Shown: positions 14,330 through 22,249 of the stretch, piece by piece
Layout of the letters: every line of letters starts with the position of its first letter
Numbering within the stretch: position 1 is the first letter of the stretch
Origin: Geodermatophilus ruber
GTDB lineage: Bacteria; Actinomycetota; Actinomycetes; Mycobacteriales; Geodermatophilaceae
Direction of reading: 5' to 3'
NCBI RefSeq assembly: GCF_900114385.1
Contig: NZ_FOSW01000015.1
Coordinates: forward strand, 62,001 to 126,000
DNA length: 64,000 nt
Made by a program: the position numbers and the translations under genes
Notes under the pieces: generated by a model
The model's database searches: none
Told to the model about the DNA's origin: nothing
What the model saw: only the letters and a program-made list of their open reading frames with translations

Positions 14330-17284
14330 GTGGCCATGCGGCCCCCCGTGTCCGTGCCGACCCTCTCCCGGCGCGCGAAGGTGGTCATCGGGGCCATCGG
14401 CGTGCTGCTGGTCCTGTTCACGGTCATCGGGACGTTGACCAACGTCTACGTCGACTACCTCTGGTTCGACGAGACCGGGTACACCGAGGTCTTCTGGACC
14501 GAGCTGCAGACCCGCGCCCTGCTGTTCGCCGTCGCCGGGGTCGCCACCGGTGGCCTGACCGCGCTGGCCATCTACCTGGCCTACCGGTTCCGGCCCACCT
14601 TCCGGCCGATGTCGCTCGAGCAGCAGAACCTCGAGCGCTACCGCCAGTCCCTCGAGCCGCGGCGCACGCTGGTTCTCACGGCCGTGGCCGTCGTGCTCGG
14701 CCTGTTCGCCGGGTTCACCGCGCAGGGCAACTGGGAGACCTGGCTGCGGTTCCGGAACGCCAACGACTTCGGCCGGACCGACCCGCAGTTCGGGCTGGAC
14801 CTGTCCTTCTTCGTCTTCGACTACCCGTTCTACCGGCTGCTGCTCGGCTTCGGCTTCGCGATCGTGCTGCTGGCGCTGATCGGTTCGCTGCTGACCCACT
14901 ACGTCTTCGGCGGGCTGCGGCTGCAGACGCCGGGGCAGAAGCTCACCTCGGCGGCGATGATCCAGCTGTCGGTGCTGCTCGGCCTGTTCGTCGCGCTCAA
15001 GGCGGTGGCGTACTGGCTGGACCGGTACGGGCTGGTCTACTCCGACCGCGGTGAGCTGTTCGCGGGTGCGAGCTACACCGACGTCAACGCGCTGCTGCCG
15101 GCCAAGACGATCCTGGTCTTCGCCGCGGCCGTCTGCGCGATCGCCTTCCTGGCCAACGTCGTCGTCCGCAACTTCCGGCTGCCGGCCGCGGCGCTGGTCC
15201 TGCTGTTGCTGTCCAGCCTGGTCATCGGCGTGGCCTATCCGGCGATCGTGCAGCAGTTCGTCGTCCGGCCCAGCGCCAACGAGCGGGAGGCCGACTACAT
15301 CGAGCGGGCCATTGCCGCGACCCGCGACGCCTACGGGCTCTCGGACGTGGAGTACGTCGATTACGCGCAGCAGAGCACCGGCGAGGAGGTCGACACCGGC
15401 GCAGCGCTGGCCGAGCTGCGCAACGACACCGAGACGATCCCCAACGCGCGGCTGCTGGACCCCAACGTCCTGTCCGACACGTTCACCGCGCGGCAGCAGA
15501 TCCGCAACGTGTACGGCTTCCCCGACAAGCTCGACATCGACCGCTACACGATCAACGGCGAGACGCGGGACTACGTCGTCGCGGTCCGGGAACTCAACAG
15601 CGCCGGGCTGTCGGAGAACCAGGACACCTGGATCAACCGGCACACCGTCTACACCCACGGCAACGGCTTCGTCGCCGCCCCGGCCAACGAGGTGGTCGCC
15701 GGGCAGGAGGGCGGCGAGCCGAACTTCACCACCCGGGACCTGCCGACCGTCGGCAACATCCCCGTCGAGCAGCCGCGGATCTACTACGGCGAGCTGATCG
15801 ACGACTACTCCGTCGTCGGCGCGCCCGAGAGCGCCACGCCGCGCGAGTTCGACCAGCCCGAGGACGGCTCCGACCAGGGCCAGATCAACAACACCTACGA
15901 CGGCAAGGGTGGCGTCTCGATCGGCAGCTTCTTCCGGCAGTTGACGTTCGCGATCTACTACCGGGAGCGCAATTTCCTGCTCTCCAGCGCCGTCAACGAC
16001 GCGTCGAAGGTCCTCTACGTGCGCGACCCCCGGGACCGGGTGGAGAAGGCCGCGCCGTTCCTCGAGGTGGACGGCGACCCGTACCCGGCGGTGATCGACG
16101 GGCGGGTGACCTGGATCCTCGACGGCTACACGACCTCGGACTCCTTCCCCTACTCCGAGTCGATGGAGCTGGGCGAGGCGGCGTCCGACGCGCTCACCGG
16201 GACCGGGACGACCGCGCTGCCGAACGAGCAGTTCAACTACGTCCGCAACTCGGTCAAGGCCACCGTCGACGCCTACGACGGCACGGTGACCCTCTACGAG
16301 TGGGACCAGAAGGACCCGGTCCTGAAGGCCTACATGCGGGCCTTCCCGGGCATCGTGCAGCCGCGCGAGCAGATGCCCGAGGAGCTGGTCAGCCACGTGC
16401 GCTACCCGGAGGACCTGTTCAAGCTCCAGCGGGACATCCTCACCCGCTACCACGTGAGCGACCCGGTCGACTTCTACAACCAGAACGACCGGTGGCAGGT
16501 GCCGGCCGATCCCACCCAGGAGACCCAGGCGGCGCAGCCGCCGTACTACATCCTGGCGCAGCGGCCCGGTGACCCGTCGGCGAGCTTCCAGCTCACCAGC
16601 GCGCTCAACGCCTTCCGCCGGGAGAACCTGTCCTCGTTCATCTCCGCGTCCAGCGATCCGGCGACCTACGGGCAGATCCAGGTCCTGCGGCTGCCCGGCA
16701 ACACCCCGTTCCGCGGGCCGCAGCAGGTGCAGCAGTCGTTCATCACGAACAACCAGGTGCGCCCGGACCTCACGCTGTTCAACAGCGCCGAGTCGCGGGC
16801 GGTGTTCGGCAACCTGCTCACCCTGCCGATCGGTGAGGACGGCCTGCTCTACGTCGAGCCGCTGTACGTGGAGGGGACGGGGGAGAACTCCTTCCCGCTG
16901 CTGCAGAAGGTGCTGGTGAACTACGGCGACCGGGTCGGGTACGCCGACACCCTCGCCGAGGCGCTGGACCAGGTGTTCGGCGCCGGGGCCGGTGAGGCGG
17001 CCACCGACAGCGGCGGGACGCCCGCGGATCAGCCGGCCGGGGAGCCGGCGCCCCCGGCCGAGGAGCCGGCCGCACCGGCGCCGCCGTCCGACGCTGGCGG
17101 GTCGTCGGGCAACGCGGCGCTGGACGAGGCGGTCGCCAACATCACCGCCGCACTCGCCCGGCTGCAGGCCGCGCAGCGCGACGGCGACTTCCGGGGCCAG
17201 GGCGACGCGCTGGCCGACCTCGAAGCCGCGGTCGAGGCCTACAACGCCGCGGTGGCCGCGCAGCCCGCGACGCCGGGGGACTGA
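14330..17284 (+). CDS. UPF0182 family large membrane protein
   Basis: 984 residues: about seven N-terminal membrane segments within residues 1-300 (first AKVVIGAIGVLLVLFTVIGT), then a long extracytoplasmic domain with the conserved stretches NDTETIPNARLLDPNVL and QQIRNVYGFPDKLDIDRYTI, and an acidic Pro/Ala-rich linker with a short helical tail after about 905. Function is unknown; it is the mycobacterial Rv3193c homologue. GTG 14330 follows GAAGGAG; an ATG two codons later is equally possible. Confidence 0.92.
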   Translation: MAMRPPVSVPTLSRRAKVVIGAIGVLLVLFTVIGTLTNVYVDYLWFDETGYTEVFWTELQTRALLFAVAGVATGGLTALAIYLAYRFRPTFRPMSLEQQNLERYRQSLEPRRTLVLTAVAVVLGLFAGFTAQGNWETWLRFRNANDFGRTDPQFGLDLSFFVFDYPFYRLLLGFGFAIVLLALIGSLLTHYVFGGLRLQTPGQKLTSAAMIQLSVLLGLFVALKAVAYWLDRYGLVYSDRGELFAGASYTDVNALLPAKTILVFAAAVCAIAFLANVVVRNFRLPAAALVLLLLSSLVIGVAYPAIVQQFVVRPSANEREADYIERAIAATRDAYGLSDVEYVDYAQQSTGEEVDTGAALAELRNDTETIPNARLLDPNVLSDTFTARQQIRNVYGFPDKLDIDRYTINGETRDYVVAVRELNSAGLSENQDTWINRHTVYTHGNGFVAAPANEVVAGQEGGEPNFTTRDLPTVGNIPVEQPRIYYGELIDDYSVVGAPESATPREFDQPEDGSDQGQINNTYDGKGGVSIGSFFRQLTFAIYYRERNFLLSSAVNDASKVLYVRDPRDRVEKAAPFLEVDGDPYPAVIDGRVTWILDGYTTSDSFPYSESMELGEAASDALTGTGTTALPNEQFNYVRNSVKATVDAYDGTVTLYEWDQKDPVLKAYMRAFPGIVQPREQMPEELVSHVRYPEDLFKLQRDILTRYHVSDPVDFYNQNDRWQVPADPTQETQAAQPPYYILAQRPGDPSASFQLTSALNAFRRENLSSFISASSDPATYGQIQVLRLPGNTPFRGPQQVQQSFITNNQVRPDLTLFNSAESRAVFGNLLTLPIGEDGLLYVEPLYVEGTGENSFPLLQKVLVNYGDRVGYADTLAEALDQVFGAGAGEAATDSGGTPADQPAGEPAPPAEEPAAPAPPSDAGGSSGNAALDEAVANITAALARLQAAQRDGDFRGQGDALADLEAAVEAYNAAVAAQPATPGD

Positions 17285-17290
17285 GCCCGG

Positions 17291-17324
17291 GCCGGGGCGG
17301 GACCACTCTGTGTCCTGCCCCGGC
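17291..17324 (+). terminator. hairpin after the UPF0182 gene
   Basis: Stem GCCGGGGCGGGAC / GTCCTGCCCCGGC with one mismatch, 6 bases after the stop codon and before the initiator tRNA. Confidence 0.6.
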
Positions 17325-17395
17325 GGGGTGTGTCCGGGCCCACCCCGGGGCCGGGTGCACGCCCGGTCCGCAAGGGGGTAGGCTGGTCCTACCGA

Positions 17396-17472
17396 CGCGG
17401 GGTGGAGCAGCTCGGTAGCTCGCTGGGCTCATAACCCAGAGGTCGCAGGTTCAAATCCTGCCCCCGCTACCA
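17396..17472 (+). tRNA. initiator tRNA-Met (CAT), copy 1
   Basis: 77 nt with an encoded CCA end. Cloverleaf: acceptor CGCGGGG/CCCCGCT with an unpaired C1-U72, the hallmark unpaired first position of initiator tRNA, and anticodon stem GGG/CCC flanking CTCATAA. The T-stem is GCAGG/CCTGC. A possible -10 TAGGCT lies at 17379-17384, and a long-stem terminator follows at 17475. Confidence 0.97.
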
Positions 17473-17474
17473 AC

Positions 17475-17513
17475 CGACAGGGGCCCTCGCAGTGACTGTG
17501 AGGGCCCCTGTCG
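17475..17513 (+). terminator. terminator of initiator tRNA copy 1
   Basis: Stem CGACAGGGGCCCTC (17475-17488) with GAGGGCCCCTGTCG (17500-17513), followed by TTCGT, directly behind the tRNA. Confidence 0.9.
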
Positions 17514-17694
17514 TTCGTGCAAGGATCTGTGAGCACAGCCGCGGATAGGTGCATCACTTCCGCCAGGCAAGCCACGGGTCCCCGAGTCAGCGAGGCCGGT
17601 CGCAGAAACCAGGGGCTCGCTCGGTCCGCCGCCGGCAGGTCAGCTGAATCGGGTGCCCGCGAGCCTGGGGTCAGTCGCCAGGTTGGCCCGCCCG

Positions 17695-17811
17695 CGAAGA
17701 CGCTGGGCGAATCGAACCGTGGGCAGCAGTACCAGTCGATCGTGCCGTCCGTGCCGACCAGGGCGACGGTGTGCAGATCACCGATCAGGCCGTGCTGGCG
17801 ATGGGCAGGTA
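17695..17811 (-). pseudogene. N-terminal fragment of a GH15 family glucoamylase/trehalase-like gene
   Basis: On the minus strand this stretch encodes [17 protein letters not shown] and [15 protein letters not shown], the near-invariant N-terminus of bacterial GH15 proteins. The preceding residues YLPIA are in another frame, so one base is missing before HGLIG, and downstream of SVFA the family sequence stops. Only about 40 of some 600 residues remain. A longer open frame running through it ends in the antisense of the tRNA T-arm and is not a gene. Confidence 0.75.
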
Positions 17812-17853
17812 GTGCGCCGCGCACCCTTCCCGGACATGACAGCAATCCTTGAG

Positions 17854-18939
17854 TCACGGCACGAGCACGAGCTTGCCCTTCGCCGCGGAGGACTCGAGCA
17901 GCTCGTGCGCGTGTCGGGCCTCGGACAGCGGCAGGCGCTCGGCCACCACCGGGTGGATCTTGTCGGCGGCGAGCAGCTCGAGGAGCACGCCGAGGTCCTC
18001 GCGGAACCACTGCGGGTTCCGCGGGCCGCCGCCCACCAGCCGGGCCGGCCGGCGTCCGGACACCGGCAGCCACTGGCGGCTGTCACGCATCCGCTGGATC
18101 CGGTACGCCATCGTCTTCCGGCGCGGATCGAGCAGGCCCCACAGCGCGACGGTGGCAGTCGTGCCATACCACTCGGCCCAGCCGGCGGCCCACCGACGCA
18201 GGGCTGCACGACCGCGCGCGAGCATCGCGTAGTGCCCGTAGACGACCAGCCGGCCGCCAGGCCGCAGCGCCCGGAAGGAGCGGATCGAGGTCGTGCCCCC
18301 TATCCCGTCGAGGACGACGTCGACGCCGTCGCCGGTCAGCTGCTTGATGCGGGTCACGAAGTCCTCGGTGCGGTAGTCGATCGCCACCGCGCCGAGCCGC
18401 TCGACCGCGGCGCGGTCGCGGGCCGACGCGGTGCCGTACAGGCGCAGCCCGTCCAGCGCGCCGAGCTCGAGGACCGCGACGCCGACCCGGCCGGCCGCGC
18501 CGTGCACCAGCACCCGCTCACCGGTCCGCACGTGCGCGCTGCGGTGCAGCATCTGGTAGGCGGTCGTGTAGGTCAGGACCAGGCCCGCGACCTCTGCCGG
18601 GTCGAGGCCCTCGGGCACCTCGACGACCTCCGCCTCGGGCACGCAGACGTGCTCGGCGTAGGCGCCGTAGACCGTCAGCGCGGCAACCCGGTTCCCGACG
18701 TGCAGCCGCGAGCATTCCGGGCCGAGCTCGTCGACGACGCCGATCAGGTCGTAGCCAGGGGTGAACGGCGGCCTCGGCACGCCCAGGTACGTGCCGGCGC
18801 GCAGCTGCGCATCGGTCAGCGACACCCCCGCGGCCAGGACGCGAACGCGCACCGCGCCCGGACCCGGCCGGGGAATCTCGTCCTCCACCACCCGTAGCAC
18901 CTCGGGTCCGCCGTAGCGATCCACCACGACACGCTTCAT
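17854..18939 (-). CDS. medium-chain dehydrogenase/reductase, quinone oxidoreductase-like (zinc-less)
   Basis: 361 residues. N-terminal GroES-like domain ([20 protein letters not shown]), nucleotide-binding segment [18 protein letters not shown] near residue 150 and the [20 protein letters not shown] strand. The catalytic and structural zinc cysteines of alcohol dehydrogenases are missing, as in NADPH:quinone oxidoreductases. An insert rich in Trp/Arg (about 255-300) is unusual. ATG 18939 starts the canonical [10 protein letters not shown] opening. It is divergent from the LLM gene; the two could share control. Substrate unknown. Confidence 0.88.
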   Translation of the reverse strand: MKRVVVDRYGGPEVLRVVEDEIPRPGPGAVRVRVLAAGVSLTDAQLRAGTYLGVPRPPFTPGYDLIGVVDELGPECSRLHVGNRVAALTVYGAYAEHVCVPEAEVVEVPEGLDPAEVAGLVLTYTTAYQMLHRSAHVRTGERVLVHGAAGRVGVAVLELGALDGLRLYGTASARDRAAVERLGAVAIDYRTEDFVTRIKQLTGDGVDVVLDGIGGTTSIRSFRALRPGGRLVVYGHYAMLARGRAALRRWAAGWAEWYGTTATVALWGLLDPRRKTMAYRIQRMRDSRQWLPVSGRRPARLVGGGPRNPQWFREDLGVLLELLAADKIHPVVAERLPLSEARHAHELLESSAAKGKLVLVP

Positions 18940-19170
18940 CGCTCTGAGGCCTCCCCACGGCTGATCGGCCCCTCCTCTGAGGCCCACTGCGATTTCCGCC
19001 GACTGGTGAGATGCCTTGTCTGCAGGGGTAGTCGCCGGCGGGCACCCCCCCAGGGGCGAACGGCACCGGTCGTGGCGCCGGTCGCCATCGAACCGTGCGA
19101 CACCAGTGGGGTCCTGGGGAACGGCGTCCACCGCCCCCCGCCGTGTCCGGAGCGACACCTGCCGGGCGGC

Positions 19171-19186
19171 CGTGACGGAGGTCACG
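19171..19186. promoter_or_regulatory. perfect inverted repeat, possible operator
   Basis: CGTGAC-GGAG-GTCACG lies 45 bases before the start of the LLM oxidoreductase gene and 232 bases from the divergent dehydrogenase start. It overlaps the region where a promoter for the LLM gene would lie. No regulator gene is adjacent. Confidence 0.4.
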
Positions 19187-19230
19187 TGAACGCGTGCTAA
19201 CTTCGCCGCCCCCACGGTGAAGGAGAAGAA

Positions 19231-20283
19231 GTGGACGATCGTCGGCCGCGACTGGGAGTTCTTCTCAACGGCGAGAACATGTCACTGGCGGAGGCCATCG
19301 ATTTCGGCGTCTCCCTCGAGGACGCCGGCTTCGACAGCGTCTGGCACGCCGAGGTCCAGGTGGACCCGATCGTGCCGCTCGCGGCCATCGCGGCCCGTAC
19401 GACGCGCATCCGGATCGGCACGGGTGTGGCCGTCTGGACGCGCAGCCCGGTGACGGCTGCGCTGACGGCGGCGAACCTCGACGAGCTGTCCGGCGGCCGG
19501 TTCCGCTTCGGGCTCGGTACGTCGCCGAAGCTCTTCAACGAGCTGTTCTACGGGCTTCCCTACGAGCGCCCGGCGCAGTCGATGGGCGAGTACATCGCGG
19601 CGATCCGCAGTGTCTGGCGCGCCCACTCGGGCGGAGCGGCCACGCACGAGGGCTCGGTGGAGCGCTTCCGGATCGGCGGCTTCCCGCGCACCGTCCCGCA
19701 GGAACGCGAGGACATCCCCATCTACCTCGCCGCCGTCGGGCAGGGCATGTTGCGGGTGGCCGGCGCGACGGCCGAGGGCGTGCTCCTCAACGTGCTGACC
19801 GCGCCCCGGTACCTGCACGAGTACGCCTTCGAGCACCTCGCCGCGGGGGCGGCCGAGCGCGGCCGGTCCCTGGAGGACCTGGACAAGGCCTGCGTGGTGC
19901 TGACCTCGATCAGTGACGACGGCGACCGTGCGCGCGAGTGGGCCCGGCAGACGATCGCCTGGTACTCCGTCCAGCCCTACTTCGACACGACCTTCAGGAT
20001 CTACGGGTTCGAGCGTGAGGCCGCGGCCGCGCGCGAGGCTGCGGCGCGCGGTGACGTCGAGGCGCAGACGAGAGCGGTGAGCGACGAGATGGTCGCGACA
20101 TACGCGATCGCCGGGACGCCGGAGGAGTGTCGTTCCCGGCTCGCGGTGTACGGCGACCTCGACGAGGTGGTGCTGGTCCCGACGACGATCGGGCTGTCGG
20201 CCGAGGAGCGGGTCGAGAACCTGCACAACACCCGGGACGCGTTCCGCATCCAGGCCGGCGCCGCCGCCTTGGCCGCCGGCTGA
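19231..20283 (+). CDS. LLM class flavin-dependent oxidoreductase
   Basis: 350 residues of luciferase-like TIM barrel: PRLGVLLNGENMSLAEAIDF at the N-terminus, DAGFDSVWHAEVQVDPIVPL, then RFRFGLGTSPK and the IYLAAVGQGMLRVAGATAEG substrate-side strand. Members use FMN or F420; the cofactor cannot be decided here, though F420 is common in Actinobacteria. GTG 19231 follows GAAGGAG. A 14-bp-stem terminator follows. It probably forms a stand-alone transcript divergent from the MDR gene. Confidence 0.88.
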   Translation: MDDRRPRLGVLLNGENMSLAEAIDFGVSLEDAGFDSVWHAEVQVDPIVPLAAIAARTTRIRIGTGVAVWTRSPVTAALTAANLDELSGGRFRFGLGTSPKLFNELFYGLPYERPAQSMGEYIAAIRSVWRAHSGGAATHEGSVERFRIGGFPRTVPQEREDIPIYLAAVGQGMLRVAGATAEGVLLNVLTAPRYLHEYAFEHLAAGAAERGRSLEDLDKACVVLTSISDDGDRAREWARQTIAWYSVQPYFDTTFRIYGFEREAAAAREAAARGDVEAQTRAVSDEMVATYAIAGTPEECRSRLAVYGDLDEVVLVPTTIGLSAEERVENLHNTRDAFRIQAGAAALAAG

Positions 20284-20312
20284 TCCCCGCCGGGTTCGGC
20301 CGCCACCACGAC

Positions 20313-20346
20313 GACGGGCGCCCGGTCTCGTGACCGGGCGCCCGTC
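20313..20346 (+). terminator. terminator after the LLM gene
   Basis: Perfect 14-bp stem GACGGGCGCCCGGT / ACCGGGCGCCCGTC with a 6-base loop, 30 bases after the stop. From here to 20545 I see no supportable gene. Confidence 0.8.
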
Positions 20347-20545
20347 GCTGGTCGAGGTGGAACCGGAGCGCGGTGCTGAGCAGCGGCGGCGGCCAGCCCG
20401 CCGGGATCGAGCGGGCCTGCTCCGCCACCCTCGCCCGACGATCCGGGTGCACACGCGCAGGCGCGTCGGTGCTCGCCGGCTCGTCAACGGACGGTTCCGT
20501 GTCGGCCCGGATCCGGAAACGGGGGTTCTGCGCGCGTGCGGGAGA

Positions 20546-20887
20546 TCAGCCGCCGATCCACTCGACGAGGCCCGCCCGCCGCGGCCGGGGGATGTCCGAG
20601 GCCGGCGGAAAACGGTCGGTCGGCGCGTCGTGGTCGGCCGGGCACGGGGTCGCGGGGCCGGTGGACGCGGCGTCGTCCGGGGCGGGTGCCGGCAGGCGCA
20701 GGTGGGTGAGGTCGGTCCAGGCGGTGTGGCGCAGTCCTCCGACGACGCACCGGACGCGCACCCGGCAGCTCCCCGCCTCGTCGTGGCGCCAGCCGAGCAG
20801 TTCACCGGCAAGCCAGACGCCGGCGTGAAGGACCTCCACCGGCGGCGGATTGCCGCGGAAGCTGCTGGTCGCCACCTCCGCCGTCAC
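20546..20887 (-). CDS. conserved actinobacterial hypothetical protein
   Basis: About 113 residues. The stretch WLAGELLGWRHDEAGSCRVR followed by VRCVVGGLRHTAWTDLTHLRLP is a pattern I associate with short actinobacterial proteins of unknown function. The C-terminal third is Pro/Ala/Asp rich. The start is uncertain: GTG 20887 is listed; GTG 20935 would extend the protein and approach the tRNA promoter. It lies just upstream of and opposite to initiator tRNA copy 2. Confidence 0.65.
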   Translation of the reverse strand: MTAEVATSSFRGNPPPVEVLHAGVWLAGELLGWRHDEAGSCRVRVRCVVGGLRHTAWTDLTHLRLPAPAPDDAASTGPATPCPADHDAPTDRFPPASDIPRPRRAGLVEWIGG

Positions 20888-20968
20888 GGCGGCGACTGTA
20901 GGCGTCGGAGTGGCGACCCAGGGTGAGGCACGCACACCCTGCGTGGGCGTGTATGGTGGTGACTGCGA

Positions 20969-21045
20969 CGCGGGGTGGAGCAGCTCGGTAGCTCGCTGGG
21001 CTCATAACCCAGAGGTCACAGGTTCAAATCCTGTCCCCGCTACCA
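20969..21045 (+). tRNA. initiator tRNA-Met (CAT), copy 2
   Basis: 77 nt with encoded CCA, identical to copy 1 at 17396 except two T-stem bases: ACAGG/CCTGT instead of GCAGG/CCTGC, a compensatory A-U for G-C exchange. It has C1-U72 and GGG/CCC anticodon stem pairs. A -10-like TATGGT is at 20952-20957, the same 12-base distance as in copy 1. Confidence 0.97.
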
Positions 21046-21048
21046 CCA

Positions 21049-21084
21049 CGAAGGGCCGGTCACCGAGAGGTGACCGGCCCTTCG
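21049..21084 (+). terminator. terminator of initiator tRNA copy 2
   Basis: Perfect 16-bp stem CGAAGGGCCGGTCACC / GGTGACCGGCCCTTCG with GAGA loop, starting 4 bases after the tRNA. Confidence 0.88.
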
Positions 21085-21198
21085 TCATGCCGGGCCGCGG
21101 CCGGCCGTCCGGGCCGCCGTGGCGGGTGCCGACGGTAGGCTCGCAGGAGCCGACCGTTCGCCGGAACAGGGGCGCGGCGGGGGCGGTTGCCGGACACC

Positions 21199-21491
21199 AT
21201 GGAACTCACCGTGCGCGACGTGCCGGACGTCGGCCGCTACGAGATCCGCGAGGGCGAGCGGGTGCTCGGGCTGGCTGCCTACCGGCGCCGCGACCACCAC
21301 GTGGTGTTCACGCACACCGAGGTCGACCCCGATCAGGAGGGGGGGGCGGCGTGGGCAGCACGCTGGAGCGGGAAGCGCTGGACGACGTCCGCAGGCGGGG
21401 GCTGCGCGTGGTGCCGCTGGGCCCGTTCGTCCGCGGCTGGATCGAGCGGCACCCCGCGTACGCCGATCTCGTGGATCCCCCGGGGCTGTGA
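21199..21491 (+). pseudogene. YidJ-type GNAT N-acetyltransferase, frameshifted at a G8 tract
   Basis: The first 48 or so codons from ATG 21199 read RYEIREGERVLGLAAYRRRD...FTHTEVDPDQEG; the rest of the family sequence, GVGSTLEREALDDVRRRGLR and FVRGWIERHPAYADLVDP, continues in a different frame after the run of eight G at about 21339-21346. The acetyl-CoA loop spans the junction. In this family the segment is normally VPLCPFV; here the Cys is Gly. Either a decayed gene, a phase-variable tract or a sequencing error. The end overlaps the next start (GTGA). Confidence 0.75.
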
Positions 21492-22249
21492 CCGAGGCGC
21501 CCCGGCCCGGCGATCACGTCCTGGGCAACCCGGACGCACCGGTCACCGTGCTCGAGTACGGCGACTACGAGTGCCCGTACTGCGCCGCGGCCGCGCCGGT
21601 GCTCCGCCGCCTGGTGGAGGAGTCCGACGGCGGCGTGCGGCTGGTGTTCCGCAACTTCCCGCTCGCCGACGTGCACCCCTATGCGCTGACCGCCGCCCTC
21701 GCCGCGGAGTCCGCGGGGGCGCAGGGCGGGTTCTGGCCCATGCACGAGCTGCTGTTCCGCCGCCAGGGCCTGCTCACCGACGCCGCGCTGCGCGCCTACG
21801 CCGAGTCGCTCGGGCTCGACGGTGACCGGGTGGTGGGGGAGACGGCCCAGCCCTTCGGGGACAAGGTCGAGGCCGACTTCGCCGCCGGGCTGGTGGCCGG
21901 GGTCGCCGGCACGCCCACGGTCTTCGTCGACGGCCGCCGGTACGAGGGCCGGGTGGAGCTGGACGCCCTGCGCCGGATGATCGCCGCGCGGGGGTCAGAC
22001 CCGAACGGGCTCCAGCCACGGTCGCGGCGGGAGCGCCGGTGGCCCCTCCGCCTCCGGCGTGCACAGCGGAAAGCGCTCGCCGAGGACGCGCAGCAGCGTC
22101 ACGCCCAGGACGGCGGAGGTGAGCGAGCCGGCCAGGACGCCGATGATCGCCTGCACCCGGAGCGCGTCATCGCTGAACGCCAGGTCGGCGATGAACAGCG
22201 AGATGGTGAAGCCGATGCCGGCCAGCGTCGATCCGGCGATCAGGTGTGA
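21488..22249 (+). CDS. DsbA-like thioredoxin-fold protein with antisense-derived C-terminal tail
   Basis: 253 residues. Residues 1-170 form a DsbA/Thioredoxin_4 domain: YGDYECPYC (Cys29, Cys32), an inserted helical domain (GFWPMHELLFRRQGLLTDAA) and the cis-Pro strand GTPTVFVDGRRYEG. The natural end would be near RRMIAARG (about 173), but no stop occurs there and the frame runs 250 bases into the 3' end of the convergent nhaA gene, adding an Arg/Ala/Gly-rich tail. There is no signal peptide, so a cytoplasmic location is likely. GTG 21488 overlaps the GNAT stop. Confidence 0.82.
   Translation: MTEAPRPGDHVLGNPDAPVTVLEYGDYECPYCAAAAPVLRRLVEESDGGVRLVFRNFPLADVHPYALTAALAAESAGAQGGFWPMHELLFRRQGLLTDAALRAYAESLGLDGDRVVGETAQPFGDKVEADFAAGLVAGVAGTPTVFVDGRRYEGRVELDALRRMIAARGSDPNGLQPRSRRERRWPLRLRRAQRKALAEDAQQRHAQDGGGERAGQDADDRLHPERVIAERQVGDEQRDGEADAGQRRSGDQV

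Noticed and set aside
17429..18073. 214-codon minus-strand frame ending [11 protein letters not shown]
   Set aside because: That ending is the well-known antisense translation of a tRNA T-arm; only the internal GH15 fragment is meaningful.
20850..21491. 213-codon plus-strand frame spanning initiator tRNA copy 2
   Set aside because: It reads through the tRNA; only its last 50 or so codons correspond to the frameshifted GNAT C-terminus.
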